Assembly (NCBI GenBank): GCA_947683425.1
Contig: CANTUQ010000003.1
Coordinates: 434,001-498,000 of the forward strand
DNA: 64,000 bases
Direction of reading: 5' to 3'
DNA from: Excoecaria cochinchinensis
Taxonomy: Eukaryota > Streptophyta > Magnoliopsida > Malpighiales > Euphorbiaceae
Every line of letters starts with the position of its first letter. Position 1 is the stretch's first letter. Positions 11,422 through 21,989 of the stretch are shown here, one piece after another. A model generated the notes under the pieces. That model ran no database searches. It had not been told where the DNA came from and worked only from the letters and a program-made list of their open reading frames with translations. The translations under genes and the position numbers were made by a program.

Positions 11422-12120
11422 TTACCTGCTGACAAGTCGACACCTTGCCATGAATTCCAAAATATCTCTCTTCATCCCAGACCACCAGTAGAACTGCTTC
11501 ATATCCCGATACATTTTCTCACTACCAGTATGCATAGTAAAGACCGTAGTATGTGTCTCATTCAAAAACTTTTTCCCTAAGTCATTACTCTCGGGCACAC
11601 ACAAATGATTCCCATACATAAGCACCCTATCCAAAATAAAAAACTTAGATTTCTTACCTTGTTGGACCTCTTGCAAAACCCGCTGCAATCTAACATCATC
11701 CTTCTGAACATCCACAATCGACTGTCTCAAAGTCGGCTTCACTCTCAATTTGGCAACCAAAGCCCCATCTGAATCAAATCTCCATCTGAACTGCCTCAAC
11801 AACAAAGCCAAAACCATATTTCTACTCAAAGTATCCGCAACCACATTGGCTTTACCCGGATGATAATCCACAATGCAGTCATAGTCCTTAAACAACTCCA
11901 ACCATCGGCACAGTCTCATATTTAACTCCTTCTGTGTGAGGAGATACTTCAAACTCTTATGATCCGTGAAGATCCTACACTTCTCCCCATAAAGATAATG
12001 CTGCCAAATTTTCAAATCAAAGAACACAGCTGCCAATTCAAAATCCTGCGTCGGATAGTTCTTCTCATGAGGCTTCAACTGATGAGACGTATAAGCCACT
12101 ACTTTACCCTTTTGCATCAA
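11422..12120 (-). pseudogene. Element A RNase H and integrase zinc-binding region
   Basis: An open 232-codon stretch: KGKVVAYTSHQLKPHEKNYPTQDFELAAVFFDLKIW (RNase H with the Glu), FTDHKSLKYLLTQKELNMR, DYHPGKANVVADTLSRN (last Asp kept), then the integrase N-terminus HLCVPESN...THTTVFTMHTGSEKMYRDMKQFYWWSGMKRD. The HHCC second Cys is lost: where the other copies have CLTCQQVK this reads CRLVSR and stops at 11422. It continues upstream into the triplicated segment. Confidence 0.85.
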
Positions 12121-12151
12121 TACACATATGACCCTAACCCTGAAGCTTCAT

Positions 12152-13353
12152 TGTACATTACAAACTCTTTACCCAAGATGGGCTGAGTAAGCACAGGAGC
12201 TTCAACTAACAAGCTCTTTAACTTCTCAAAACACAACTGGCACTTGTTCGACCACTCAAATCCGACTCCTTTCCGCAACAATTTTGTCATAGGAGCAGCA
12301 ATGACTAAAAACCCTTCACAAACTGATGGTAGTAGCCTGCCAAACAAAGAAAACTTCTCACCTCAGGAACATTCTTAGGCACTTTCCAATCCACAATCGC
12401 CTCAATGTTCACTGGATCCACTTGAATACCCTTAGCTAACATAATGTGTCCCAAGAAAGACACCTCTCGAAGCCAGAAATCACACTTACTAAGCATCGCA
12501 AACAAGCGCTGCTCCCTCAACACTTGTAACACTAATCGAAGATGCTCTTCACTGTACATTACAAACTCTTTACCCAAGATGGGCTGAGTAAGTACAGGAG
12601 CTTCAACTAACAAGCTCTTCAACTGCTCAAAACACAACTGGCACTTGTCCTACCACTCAAATCGGACTCCTTTCCTCAACAATCTTGTCATAGGAGCAGC
12701 AATGTCTAAAAAGCCCTTCACAACCCGATGGTAGTAGCCTGCCAAACCAAGAAAACTTCTCACCTTATGAACATTCCTAGGCACTTTCCAATCCACAATC
12801 GCCTCAATGTTCATTGGATCCACTTGAATACCCTTAGATGACATAATGTGTCAAAAGAAAGACATCTCTCAAAGCCAGAAATCACACTTACTAAGCATCA
12901 CAAACAAGCGGTGCTCCCTCAATACTTGCAATACTAACCGAAGATGCTCCTCACTGTACATTACAAACTCTTTACCCAAGATGGGCTGAGTAAGTACAGG
13001 AGCTTCAACTAACAAGCTCTTCAACTTCTAAAAACACAACTGGCACTTGTCCGACCACTCAAATCTGACTCCTTTCCTCAACAATCTGGTCATAGGAGCA
13101 GTAATGACTAAAAAGCCCTTCACAAACCGATGGTAGTAGCCTGCCAAACAAAGAAAACTTCTCACCTCAGGAACATTCCTAGGCACTTTCCAATCCACAA
13201 TTGCCTCAATGTTCACTGGATCCACTTGAATACACTTAGTTGACATAATGTGTCCCAAGAAAAACACCTCTCGAAGCCAGAAATCACACTTACTAAGCAT
13301 CGTAAACAAGCGGTGCTTCCTCAGCACTTGCAACACTAATCGAAGATGCTCTT
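12152..13353 (-). repeat. Three tandem copies of a ~402-bp RT segment
   Basis: TGTACATTACAAACTC begins copies at 12152, 12553 and 12955, offsets of 401 and 402 bp. Each unit encodes the RT connection region from EEHLRLVLQVLR through FLGHIM, AIVDWKVPRNVPEVRSFL, LAGYYHRFVKGF and LLVEAPVLTQPILGKEFVMYS. The junction joins FVMYS back to EEHLRLVL. 402 bp is 134 codons, so the duplication kept the frame before later indels. Elements B and C have a single copy. Confidence 0.9.
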
Positions 13354-14013
13354 CATATTCACTCTCATCCTTCGAGTAAACAAAAATGTCATCAATAAAC
13401 ACTACCACAAATCGGTCGACATATGGCCTAAACACTCGGTTCATTAAATCCATAAAATTCATAGGTGCATTGGTCAAATAAAATGGCATCACAAGGAACT
13501 CATAATGGCCATACCGTGTCCGAAATCCAGTCTTAACCACATCTGAATCCTTAACTCGAAGCTTATAATAACCCGATCAAAGATCAATCTTAGAGAAAAT
13601 GCCCTCACCTCTGAGCTGATCAAACAAATCCTCGATTCTAGGCAAAGGATACTTGTTCTTCACTGTGATATTATTGATTTGCCTATAGTTGATGCACATC
13701 CTCAAAGTACCATCCTTCTTCTTAATAAACAACACCGGAGCTCCCCATGGAGATATACTGGGTCTAATAAACCCCTTATCCAATAACTCTTATAGTTGAG
13801 TCTTAAGTTCCCTCAATTCTATAGGAGCCATTCGATAAGGTGCTTTCGAAATGGGCGAAGTACCCGGCATTATCTCTATGGGAAACTCCACTTCTCTCTC
13901 GGGAGGCAACCCAACAACTCACTTGGAAACACATCACTAAACTCTCTAACAACTGGAATATCTTCAATCTCAACCTGATCATGCTTAGAGTCCAACACCA
14001 CTGCTAAAAATGG
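13354..14013 (-). pseudogene. Element A reverse transcriptase N-terminal part and PR-RT linker
   Basis: Contains APYRMAPIELRELKTQL*ELLDKGFIRPSISPWGAPVLFIKKKDGTLRMCINYRQINNITVKNKYPLPRIEDLFDQL, a stop where B has RSGYY (CGA to TGA), YGHYEFLVMPF, and the catalytic block FVVVFIDDIFVYS. This is a chromovirus RT. The stop in QLQEL and the one at RSGYY both fit C-to-T decay typical of methylated plant repeats. It runs into the triplicated segment at 13353. Confidence 0.85.
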
Positions 14014-14511
14014 CTAACAGCCTTTCCTCATGAACCTCTTAGCTTGCATAGCAAAAATCACGTTACTCAAGGAACTCGAACCCAAACCTTTCACCACAAT
14101 AGAAGACTGATCTCTACTATGCAATACATCCACTTTCCTATGATAATCAACTACAGCCCGGTGCTTGCTCAACCAATCAATACCTAAGATCATATCAAAC
14201 TCCCGAAATGGCAACTCAATCAAATCTGCAAAAAACTCAACACCTTGCACCAAAAGAGGACAATTCCTATACACTCTACTCACATTGACACTATACCCTA
14301 AAGGACTGGTCACACAAACCTCATAATCTAACATGTCAACATCATGCAACTTATCAAATAACTTACTCGTGCACAAATATGAGTGTGTAGAACCAGGGTC
14401 AATTAGAGCATATAACTTAGTGTTAAAGAGTAGGAACTTACCAGCAATCACATCAGAGGCATCCTGCTCATCCCGAGCTCTCATAGTATATGCTCTAGCT
14501 GGAACCGTCAA
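14014..14511 (-). pseudogene. Element A aspartic protease domain
   Basis: An open stretch with SDVIAGKFLLFNTKLYALIDPGSTHSYLCTSKL, the retropepsin active site in the DPG form usual for Tekay elements, then LPFREFDMILGIDWLSKHRAVVDYHRKVD. It would cut the Gag-Pol precursor. It was once one frame with gag upstream and RT downstream. The domain itself looks intact, but its neighbours are not. Confidence 0.85.
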
Positions 14512-14519
14512 AGGACAAT

Positions 14520-15662
14520 CAACAGACTCTGATGGAGCTCCCTCTCTAGGGCGACCACCTCGACCTCTACCTCGGCCTCTACAACGGCTGGCTTACGGTG
14601 CATTCGATCCAACTCTGCTAGCCTCGTGCTGATCACTAAAAGCTTCACTCAATTTAGGATAAATAGTAAAATAATGATCAGTGCTCCCACATCAAAAACA
14701 ACCACCTACACTCATCCCTATAGCACCTACTACAATGCGAACACTCAGGCAATGCCTCAGTCCTGTTACCAGATCCACCTCTACCAGAACTCAAACTCAT
14801 AGCAAAACCTTGCCTCCTACATCTCGAAGCAGGACCTGAGGAAGACTCATCATGCGGGTTTCTAGACCTCTTACAAGAGGATGATAATGATGATCCTCGA
14901 TAAGGGGGATTCCTTATTTAAGCCCTCTCTCTTAAGACCGATTCAGATCTCTCGGCCTGAACTGCTATTTGCACTATCTGGTAGTACCCAATGCCCGGAG
15001 TACTCATCAAGGAAATTAGCATTGCCCTCAGTAACTCATTTAAACCGGCCTCAAAGTGCCTACACCTGAACTCCTCTGTCAGGGCACCCTCAAGAGCATA
15101 CTTGGCAAGACGGTTGAACTCTTTCTCAAATTCAAAAATTGATATAGCCCTCTGCTTCATACTTAAGAACTGTGCTCACTTAAGATCCTTATAGGTCTGA
15201 GTCACATACTTACTTATAAACTCCCTCTCGAAGAACTCGCATGTGACCGGGTTAGGCAACTGGGGATGCTTACGAACCAATTTCCACCATTCATAGGCAG
15301 ACCCTGAAGAAGAGCTACAACACACTCTACTTGCCTATCTGGAGGGCAACAAATCTCATCCATAACATGCTCCACTTTCTCTATCAATTTCTCAGCATAT
15401 TCCAATTCATCCAAACTGGTCCCATAAAAGTCTTCTACCCCAACTCTTCTCATACTCTCAATAGGGGCCTTCAGAGTGGTCACCCTTTTCAAGAGAAAAG
15501 CTATGTACTGAGAAATCTTCAACATTGCCTGAAAGGGAATGGCTGTGGCCTCAGGCTGAACCCTAGGTGTTTGAGCCAAAATAGACACCGAATGATCTAT
15601 TGCTTGAGGATTCACACTCTCAGCGGACCCCTCAAGTGACCCTCGCACTTAATCAGAATCCA
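14520..15662 (-). pseudogene. Element A gag (broken)
   Basis: The start ATG at 15660-15662 (MDSD) is followed at codon 5 by TAA, where element B has a sense codon. Further pieces: VEDFYGTSLDELEYAEKLIEKVEHVMDEICCPPDRQVECVVALLQG, then after a frameshift KQRAISIFEFEKEFNRLAKYALEGALTEEFRCRHFEAGLNE and YQIVQIAVQAERSESVLRERA. The zinc-knuckle region (about 14680-14760) is degraded. Gag would package the RNA. Confidence 0.85.
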
Positions 15663-15752
15663 TCTAAAACAAACACAAAAACAACGGCATCAGCCAACAC
15701 AATCCTAGACATATATCTATGCATAATAACACCCAAAACATGCCTAAACTGG

Positions 15753-15765
15753 GGCTCTGATACCA
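15753..15765 (-). promoter_or_regulatory. Primer binding site of element A
   Basis: The minus strand reads TGGTATCAGAGCC, five bases from the LTR end. The leader to gag (15663-15752) contains no gene. Confidence 0.9.
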
Positions 15766-15770
15766 AAAAC

Positions 15771-17278
15771 TTTAACACCCCCTTCCCATACGTAGGAGAA
15801 CCAATCCACAAGGGAGTGAAAACTCGTATGAGCAGGGGTGTCACCAAGCAAAATGATACAATAGCATTCATTCACATAATATAAAGATACATCTATACAG
15901 CGAAAATTAAAACTTTAAAACATAACTGATCATTCATAGATGGAATAACAATATTCAATACATAACTGTTTTGATATTACCAAAATGATTACATCTTTTA
16001 GAGTTACAAAGCGGAAGCTCAACAAAAGACTAAATACAATGAGAGTTACTATTACAAAAAGAATCATAATACAAAAAGAAGCTAAGTCCTATCAACAATC
16101 CCACTGCGTTGGCTTGACTTGCGGCGACTCTCCCAAAAGCTATACACCTTCCACACCTGCATGGTTAAAACACCCGTGCTAAGCGATAACGCTTAGTGGG
16201 GAAACGAATAACAATAATATGGAAGGCCATTCACAATGGTCATCGAGGAAAAACACATACATAATGCTATAAGCTGAATATCATAAGATATAATCATAAA
16301 CGAATCACAATTATAAGCATTCAAAGGTTCATAATCCCATTTATATGCCAACTGATTCATATGCTCATAATCATAGTTATTCGGATACACAATCAATTGC
16401 ATCACTATTCACAACACATATCCATCAATCTCATAAATGGTTCCAAAATTCACAATCAAGGTTTAAGGGACAAAGAGAACCAAAACCCATAACTTAAGAA
16501 CTAGTAAAGGCATCAATAACATCAAATTTCCAGAATTCATTCAAATAACACATGCTATCAAAACATAACACAAATTCCCAAACCTCAACATTAGTAGCTC
16601 AATCACTTGGTTCCACTAGATCCAGCAACTTCCTTGCCTTTAAGATCTCTTGGAGGCTCAGCTAAACAACAAACCACAAAAAATACACACCAAAGCAACC
16701 CTAATCAAAACCCTAAACAAAGAAAATGAAGAAGAGAAGAGAACCTGAAAATCAAAATAGAAAATGTAAAGAAACTTACCCAAAACAACACAATGAGTGA
16801 CCAGTCTCTGCCACACAAGCTTGGACCAAGGGCAAAATGGCTAAGGGAAACGAAGAAGAACAAGGAGGAAGAAGAAGAGGGAATGGGAAATGGCCCCTAA
16901 AATTCTGAGTTTCCCCTTTTCTTCTTTCTCTTTCTTTTCTCACCCTCCACTTGTCACAATCTTGGTGGTGGAAATCACTCACTCACACACTAGATGCACA
17001 TGTCACTCACACACAATGAAATATTCTAATAATGCACCCTACACATGTATGAGCAACACACACATTGCACTCTCATCTAATACACACACTATGATATGCT
17101 CACATGCATATAATCACAACTCCACTTATGCACACCTTATTTCTATATGCACACGCACACCGTAATAAAACCACAAAGCATGCAATATTCTCAAAATGCA
17201 CTTATGATATGCCAAACACATACAAATACATACTCACATAAATGGCTCATTCTACCAGGGGGCAAACGGGGTGTGACA
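15771..17278 (-). repeat. Hybrid LTR joining elements A and B
   Basis: The left part (15771 to about 16388) tracks the A LTR at 7736-8345. From about 16389 (ACAATCAATTGCATCACTAT) it instead matches the B LTR: the same text lies at 23698-23716, and 16880-17278 matches 28589-28988. The right end GGGGTGTGACA (17278) abuts the B polypurine tract. At 1.5 kb it is shorter than the 2.5 kb A LTR. It has a putative mini-intron 16779-16662, TTGAGGTTTGGGA near 16580, and a stem-loop CTAAGCG/CGCTTAG at 16179-16196. Confidence 0.8.
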
Positions 17279-18692
17279 ACTCTCCCCTACTAACAAGAAT
17301 TTCGTCCTCGAAATTCTCACCTAAACTGAACAACTGCGGGTACTGAGCTCTCATCGACTCCTCTGGTTCCCATGTCGCTTCCTCTACTCCATGGTGATTC
17401 CACAGAACCTTTACCAAAGGAATCTGCTTACTTCTTAACTGCCTCACTTCCCGAGCTAGGATAGCTTTTGGTTCCTCATCGTAGGAAAAATCAGACTGCA
17501 CTTGAACCTCTTGAACCAACAAAACATGAGAAGGATCCGACCTATACCGACGGAGCATAGAAACGTGGAACACATCATGCAACTTGGACAACTCTATCGG
17601 TAAAGCCAGTCTATAGGCCACCGGACCAACTCTATCTAAAATCTCATACGGACCAATGAAACGAGGACTAAGCTTTCCTTTCTTTCCAAACCTAAGTACT
17701 TTTCTCTAAGGAGAAACTTTTAGGAAAATCTTGTCTCCGACTTCAAACTACACATCCTTTCTCTTCAAGTTGGCATAAGATCTATGTCGATCCTTGGCCG
17801 CTTTTAAATTTCGCTGCACAACTCTGATTTTCTCCTCTATATCCCTTTCAAATTCTGGCCCAATCACTAACCTCTCGGATAATTCTGTCCAACAAACTGG
17901 AGTCCTACACTGACGTCCATACAAAGCCTCATAAGGAGCCATACTGATACTGGACTGATAGCTATTGTTGTAGGCGAATTCCATAAGCGATACATACTTG
18001 TCCCAACTACCCGGAAAGTCCAAAACACAAGCCCTTAACATGTCCTCTAAACTCTGAATCACACGCTCGGACTGCCCGTCTGTCTGAGGATGAAACGCCG
18101 TACTGAAGTTCAACTTGGTACCCAAAGCTCGCTGCAACTCTTTCCAAAACTTAGAGGTGAACCTTGGGTCTCGGTCTGAAACTATGGACAAAGGCACTCG
18201 ATGCAACCGAACTATCTCATCCATATAGATATTGGCCAATCTATCCATCTAGTAATCCATCCTAACCGGCAAGAAGTGAGCAGACTTTGTGAGTCGATCT
18301 ACAATAACCCAAACAGAATCATGCTTTTTCTGAGTCAAGGGCAACCCAAAAACAAAATCCATGGTAATATCATCCCACTTCCACTCGGGAATGGACAAAG
18401 GTGTGAGCAATCCATAATGAACTTGGTGCTCGGCCTTTACTTGCTGACATGTCAAGCACTTGGATACAAAGTCCACTATATCCCTCTTCATACAAGACCA
18501 CCAATAAAACTGCTTCATATCCCGATACATCTTATTACTCCCGGGATGCATGGTGAAAACTGTGCTATGAGCCTCTCTCAGAAGCTGCTTCCTCAATTCC
18601 TCATCAACCGGAACACACAAACGGTTCCTAAACAAAAGCGCTCTATCTTGAACCGAGAACGCTGACTGCTTGCCCAGACTAACCTCTTGCAC
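17247..18692 (-). pseudogene. Element B integrase with chromodomain
   Basis: In order: HSTVFTMHPGSNK...CLTCQQVK (HHCC zinc site), EWKWDDITMDFVFG (first Asp), VSDRDPRFTS (second Asp), FHPQTDGQSERVIQ (Glu), AYNNSYQSSISMAPYEALYGRQCRTPVCWTELSE, then the GPY/F module, HDVFHVSMLRRYRSDPS and AREVRQLRSKQIPLVKVLWNHHGVEEATWEPEESM (chromodomain). Three interruptions: MDY*MDRLA at 18249, KDV* at about 17745, and SP*RK near 17706. The final frame reads across the polypurine tract and ends inside the LTR at 17247. Confidence 0.9.
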
Positions 18693-18719
18693 AATCCTTT
18701 GAAGCTTCTCATCAGTCTT

Positions 18720-19454
18720 TTAAGCATGAAAAATCCGCTGTCTCAATGTAGGCTTGACTCTCAACTGAGCTATCAAAGCCCCATTCGAACCAAACCTCCA
18801 TCTGAACCATCTCAAAAATAAGGCAGCAACTGACTTCCGACTCAAAGCATATGCGACGACATTGGCCTTACCAGGGTGGTAATCCACAATGCAATCGTAA
18901 TCTTTAAACAACTCAAGCCATCGACGTTGTCTCATATTCAGTTCATTCTGAGTCAGGAAATACTTCAAACTCTTGTGGTCCGTAAAGATTCTACACTTCT
19001 CCCCATACAGATAATGGTGCCAAATCTTCAAAGCAAAGACAACCGCTGCTAACTCAAGATCACGCGTCGGATAGTTCCTCTCATGTGGCTTTAACTGTCG
19101 AGACGCATAAGCCACAACCTTACCTTCCTGCATCAGAACACATCCTAGACCAACACCTGAAGCATCACTATATATAACAAACTCCTTACCCGAGATGGGT
19201 TGAGTCAGTATAGGAGCTTCGACTAACAACTGCTTCAACTTCTCAAAGCAAGCCTGACACTTATCCGACCACTCGAACTTAACTCCTTTCCTCAATAACT
19301 TAGTCATCGGAGCGGCAATCATCGAGAAACTCTTAACAAACCGACGGTAGTAACCCGCCAGACCAAGGAAACTCCTCACTTCTTGAACATTCTTAGGTGC
19401 TTTCCAATCGACTATCGCCTCAATCTTAGCTAGATCTACTTGAATACCCTTGGC
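18720..19454 (-). pseudogene. Element B RT connection and RNase H
   Basis: Contains SFLGLAGYYRRFVKSF, ILTQPISGKEFVIYSDASGVGLGCVLMQEGKVVAYASRQLKPHERNYPTRDLELAAVVFALKIW, FTDHKSLKYFLTQNELNMRQRRWLELFKDYDCIVDYHPGKANVVAYALSRK. The first three acidic residues are present. The fourth (the Asp of ADALSR in C) is Tyr, which should disable the nuclease. A stop separates it from the RT frame at about 19455 and from integrase at 18720. Confidence 0.9.
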
Positions 19455-20246
19455 TTAAACTATGTGGCCCAAAAACGACACTTCTCGAAGCCAAAAATCA
19501 CACTTACTCAATTTAGCAAACAACCGATGATCCCTCAACACTTGTAAAACCAATCGGAGATGCTCCTCATGTTCGGTCTCATCCTTGGAATACACCAAGA
19601 TATCATCAATAAACACTACCACAAATTGGTCTAAGTATGGCCTAAACACTCTGTTCATCAAATCCATGAATGCCGCTGGAGTATTAGTCAAGCCAAATGG
19701 CATAACAAGGAATTCATAATGGCCATACTGAGTTCGAAATGCAGTCTTAACCACATCCACATCCTTAACCAAAAGCTGATAATATCCTGATCGAAGATCT
19801 ATCTTAGAAAAGACGCCTGCACCTCGAAGCTGATCAAACAAATCCTCGACTCTGGGTAGCGGAGACTTGTTCTTCACTGTGATCTTGTTGATCTGCCTAT
19901 AATCTATGCACATCCTCAAAGACCCATCCTTCTTCTTGACAAACAGAACCGGAGCTCCCCATGGAGATATGTTGGGTCGAATAAACCCCTTATCCAAGAG
20001 CTCTTGCAGTTGAGTTTTTAATTCTCTCAACTCTACAGGAGCCATTCGATAAGGTGCCTTCGATACAGGTGTGGTACCCGGCATGATCTCTATGGGTAGC
20101 TCAACTTCTCTCTCAGGAGGCAAACCCGGCAAATCACTTGGAAAAACATCACTGAACTCTCGCACAACAGGGATATCCTCAATCCTCACTTGATCTCTCT
20201 TGGAATCCAAAACTACAGCTAGGAAAGCCTCACAACCTTTTCTCAA
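19455..20246 (-). pseudogene. Element B reverse transcriptase
   Basis: An open 263-codon stretch: RIEDIPVVREFSDVFPSDLPGLPPEREVE linker, PGTTPVSKAPYRMAPVELRELKTQLQELLDKGFIRPNISPWGAPVLFVKKKDGSLRMCIDYRQIN, VFSKIDLRSGYYQL, FRTQYGHYEFLVMPFGLTNTPAAFMDLMNRVF, and the catalytic FVVVFIDDILVYSKDE. It ends at a stop in GHIV*AKG. The RT core fold appears complete. It copies element RNA in the particle. Confidence 0.9.
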
Positions 20247-20698
20247 AAACCTCTTGGCTTGAATCGCAGAAATATGTTGTTCACGGAACGCGCACCCAAA
20301 CCTCTTACAAATACTTGAGCTCGATGCCTATCCCGAAGCACAAAGGTCTTCCTATGACAATCAACTACAGCCCGATGCTTGCCCAACCAATCCATACCCA
20401 AAATCAGATCAAATTCTCGGAACGACAGCTCTATCAAATCCACTGGGAACTCTACACCTTCTACAAACAGAGGACAATTCCTAAAGACTCTACTCACATT
20501 GACACTATGCCCTAATGGATTGGTCACACATATCTCATAGTCTAATTGATCTACCACATGCAACTTATCAACAATCTTATGCGTGAACAAATATGAGTTT
20601 GTGGAACTAGGATCTATTAGAGCATATAATTCAGTGTCATGGAGTAGGAACTTACCTGCAATCACATCAGGGGTATCCTGCTTCTCTCTGGATCTCAT
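20243..20698 (-). pseudogene. Element B aspartic protease
   Basis: TPDVIAGKFLLHDTELYALIDPSSTNSYLFTHKI, then LSFREFDLILGMDWLGKHRAVVDCHRKTF. The active site reads DPS where A has DPG; loss of this Gly would be expected to damage a retropepsin. A frameshift near 20246 separates it from RT. Confidence 0.85.
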
Positions 20699-20785
20699 TG
20701 CATATGCTCTAGCTGCAACAGGTGGAGGACGCTCAATCGTCTCAGAAACAGCTCCCTCTCTTGGTCGACCGCCTCGACCTCTATC

Positions 20786-21870
20786 CTAGCCCCTACCCCG
20801 GGTAGCCTGAGTAGCATTAGACCCAACTCCACTAGCCCATCTCTGTGGACCCGTATCCTCGCTCATCTGTGGACAATTAACCAAATGGTGCTCGGTGCTC
20901 CCACACTTAAAGCACCCACCAGTTAGCCACCTACACTCACCCCGGTGTGCCTTATTGCATTGTGCACAAACAGGTGTAGCATCCGATCTACCACCTCTGC
21001 CAGAACCAGATACCGCTGCTGAACCTTGCCTTCTACCTCTAGCAGCCAAACCAGCTGATGGCTTGTCTTGCAGGTTCCTAGATCTCTTACCCGAAGATGA
21101 GGAAGAACCACCCCTCGACTGATTCCTCCTCTGAGCTCTCTCTCTTAGCACCGTCTCTGACCTCTCAGCCCTCATGGCAGCCTCTACAATCTGATAATAA
21201 CTTACCCCAGGCAAACACATCAAAGAAATCAAAGCAATCTTCAAAGACTCGTTCAACCCCGCTTCAAAATGCTTGCATCTGAAATCATCTGTCATAACCC
21301 CACGCGGAGCATAGCGAGACAGCCCATTAAACTCTTTCTCATAATCTAAAACTGACATGGCCCTCTGCTTCAAATTCAGAAACTGTGCCCATCTTGCGTC
21401 CCTATAGGCCTGAGTCACATACTTCTTTGTGAACTCCTCCCCAAAGAATTTCCATGTAACCGGATCAGGCATTTGAGGTTGCCTATATACCAACTCCCAC
21501 CATTCGTAAGCAATGCCACAGCACATTCAGCTTGTTGATCGGGAGGACACCTGACTTCCTTTAAAGCTCTCTTAACTTTATCAAGCCACTTTTCAGCTAA
21601 CTCTGACTCATCTAGTCCGGTCCTATAAAAATCCTCAACACCAGCTCTTCTTAAACTCTTTATCAGAGCTTTAGGGGCAGTCACCCTTTCCAAGACCCGA
21701 GCCATGTCCTGATGCAATCTGAACATTTCCTCAAAAGGCATGGCAGCGGCCTCGGGCTGTACCCTAGCACATTGAGCCGACATAAAGACAGAAACAGACG
21801 GATCTACAGTTGGAGGATTCACACTTTCAACGGATTCCTCAAGCGCACTGCGAGCAGAATCAGAATCCAT
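20786..21870 (-). pseudogene. Element B gag with zinc knuckle
   Basis: ATG at 21868-21870 (MDSDSARSALEE), first frame to about 21500 with VEDFYRTGLDESELAEKWLDKVKRALKEVRCPPDQQAECAVALL. One frameshift follows, then YEWWELVYRQPQMPDPVTWKFFGEEFTKKYVTQAYRDARWAQFLNLKQRAMSVLDYEKEFNGLSRYAP, YQIVEAAMRAERSETVLRERAQRR, a Ser/Arg/Gly-rich linker, and CAQCNKAHRGECRWLTGGCFKCGSTEHHLVNC, the double knuckle typical of the clade. It ends in an Arg/Gly-rich tail with a stop at 20786-20788. This is the best-preserved gag in the window. Confidence 0.9.
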
Positions 21871-21971
21871 CTAACAATAAGATGACAACCACATCAGCCA
21901 ACACAGCCCAAGACATAGACGCACCCACACATAGCATCACATAAACAATCACCCAGAAATGCCTAAACCTA

Positions 21972-21984
21972 GGCTCTGATACCA
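21972..21984 (-). promoter_or_regulatory. Primer binding site of element B
   Basis: TGGTATCAGAGCC on the minus strand, five bases from the LTR end at 21990. The untranslated leader lies at 21871-21971. Confidence 0.9.
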
Positions 21985-21989
21985 CAACT

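Larger units (their letters stand above)
7736..16388 (-). mobile_element. Element A: Del/Tekay-type gypsy retrotransposon
   Basis: Order on the minus strand: LTR part (16388-15771), PBS (15765-15753), gag, protease, RT, RNase H, integrase, polypurine tract, 3' LTR (10264-7736). The two LTRs match over about 600 bp from their shared end (7736 and 15771). The right LTR then switches to element B sequence near 16389, so the true 5' end of A is lost. All coding parts carry stops or frameshifts. Confidence 0.85.
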
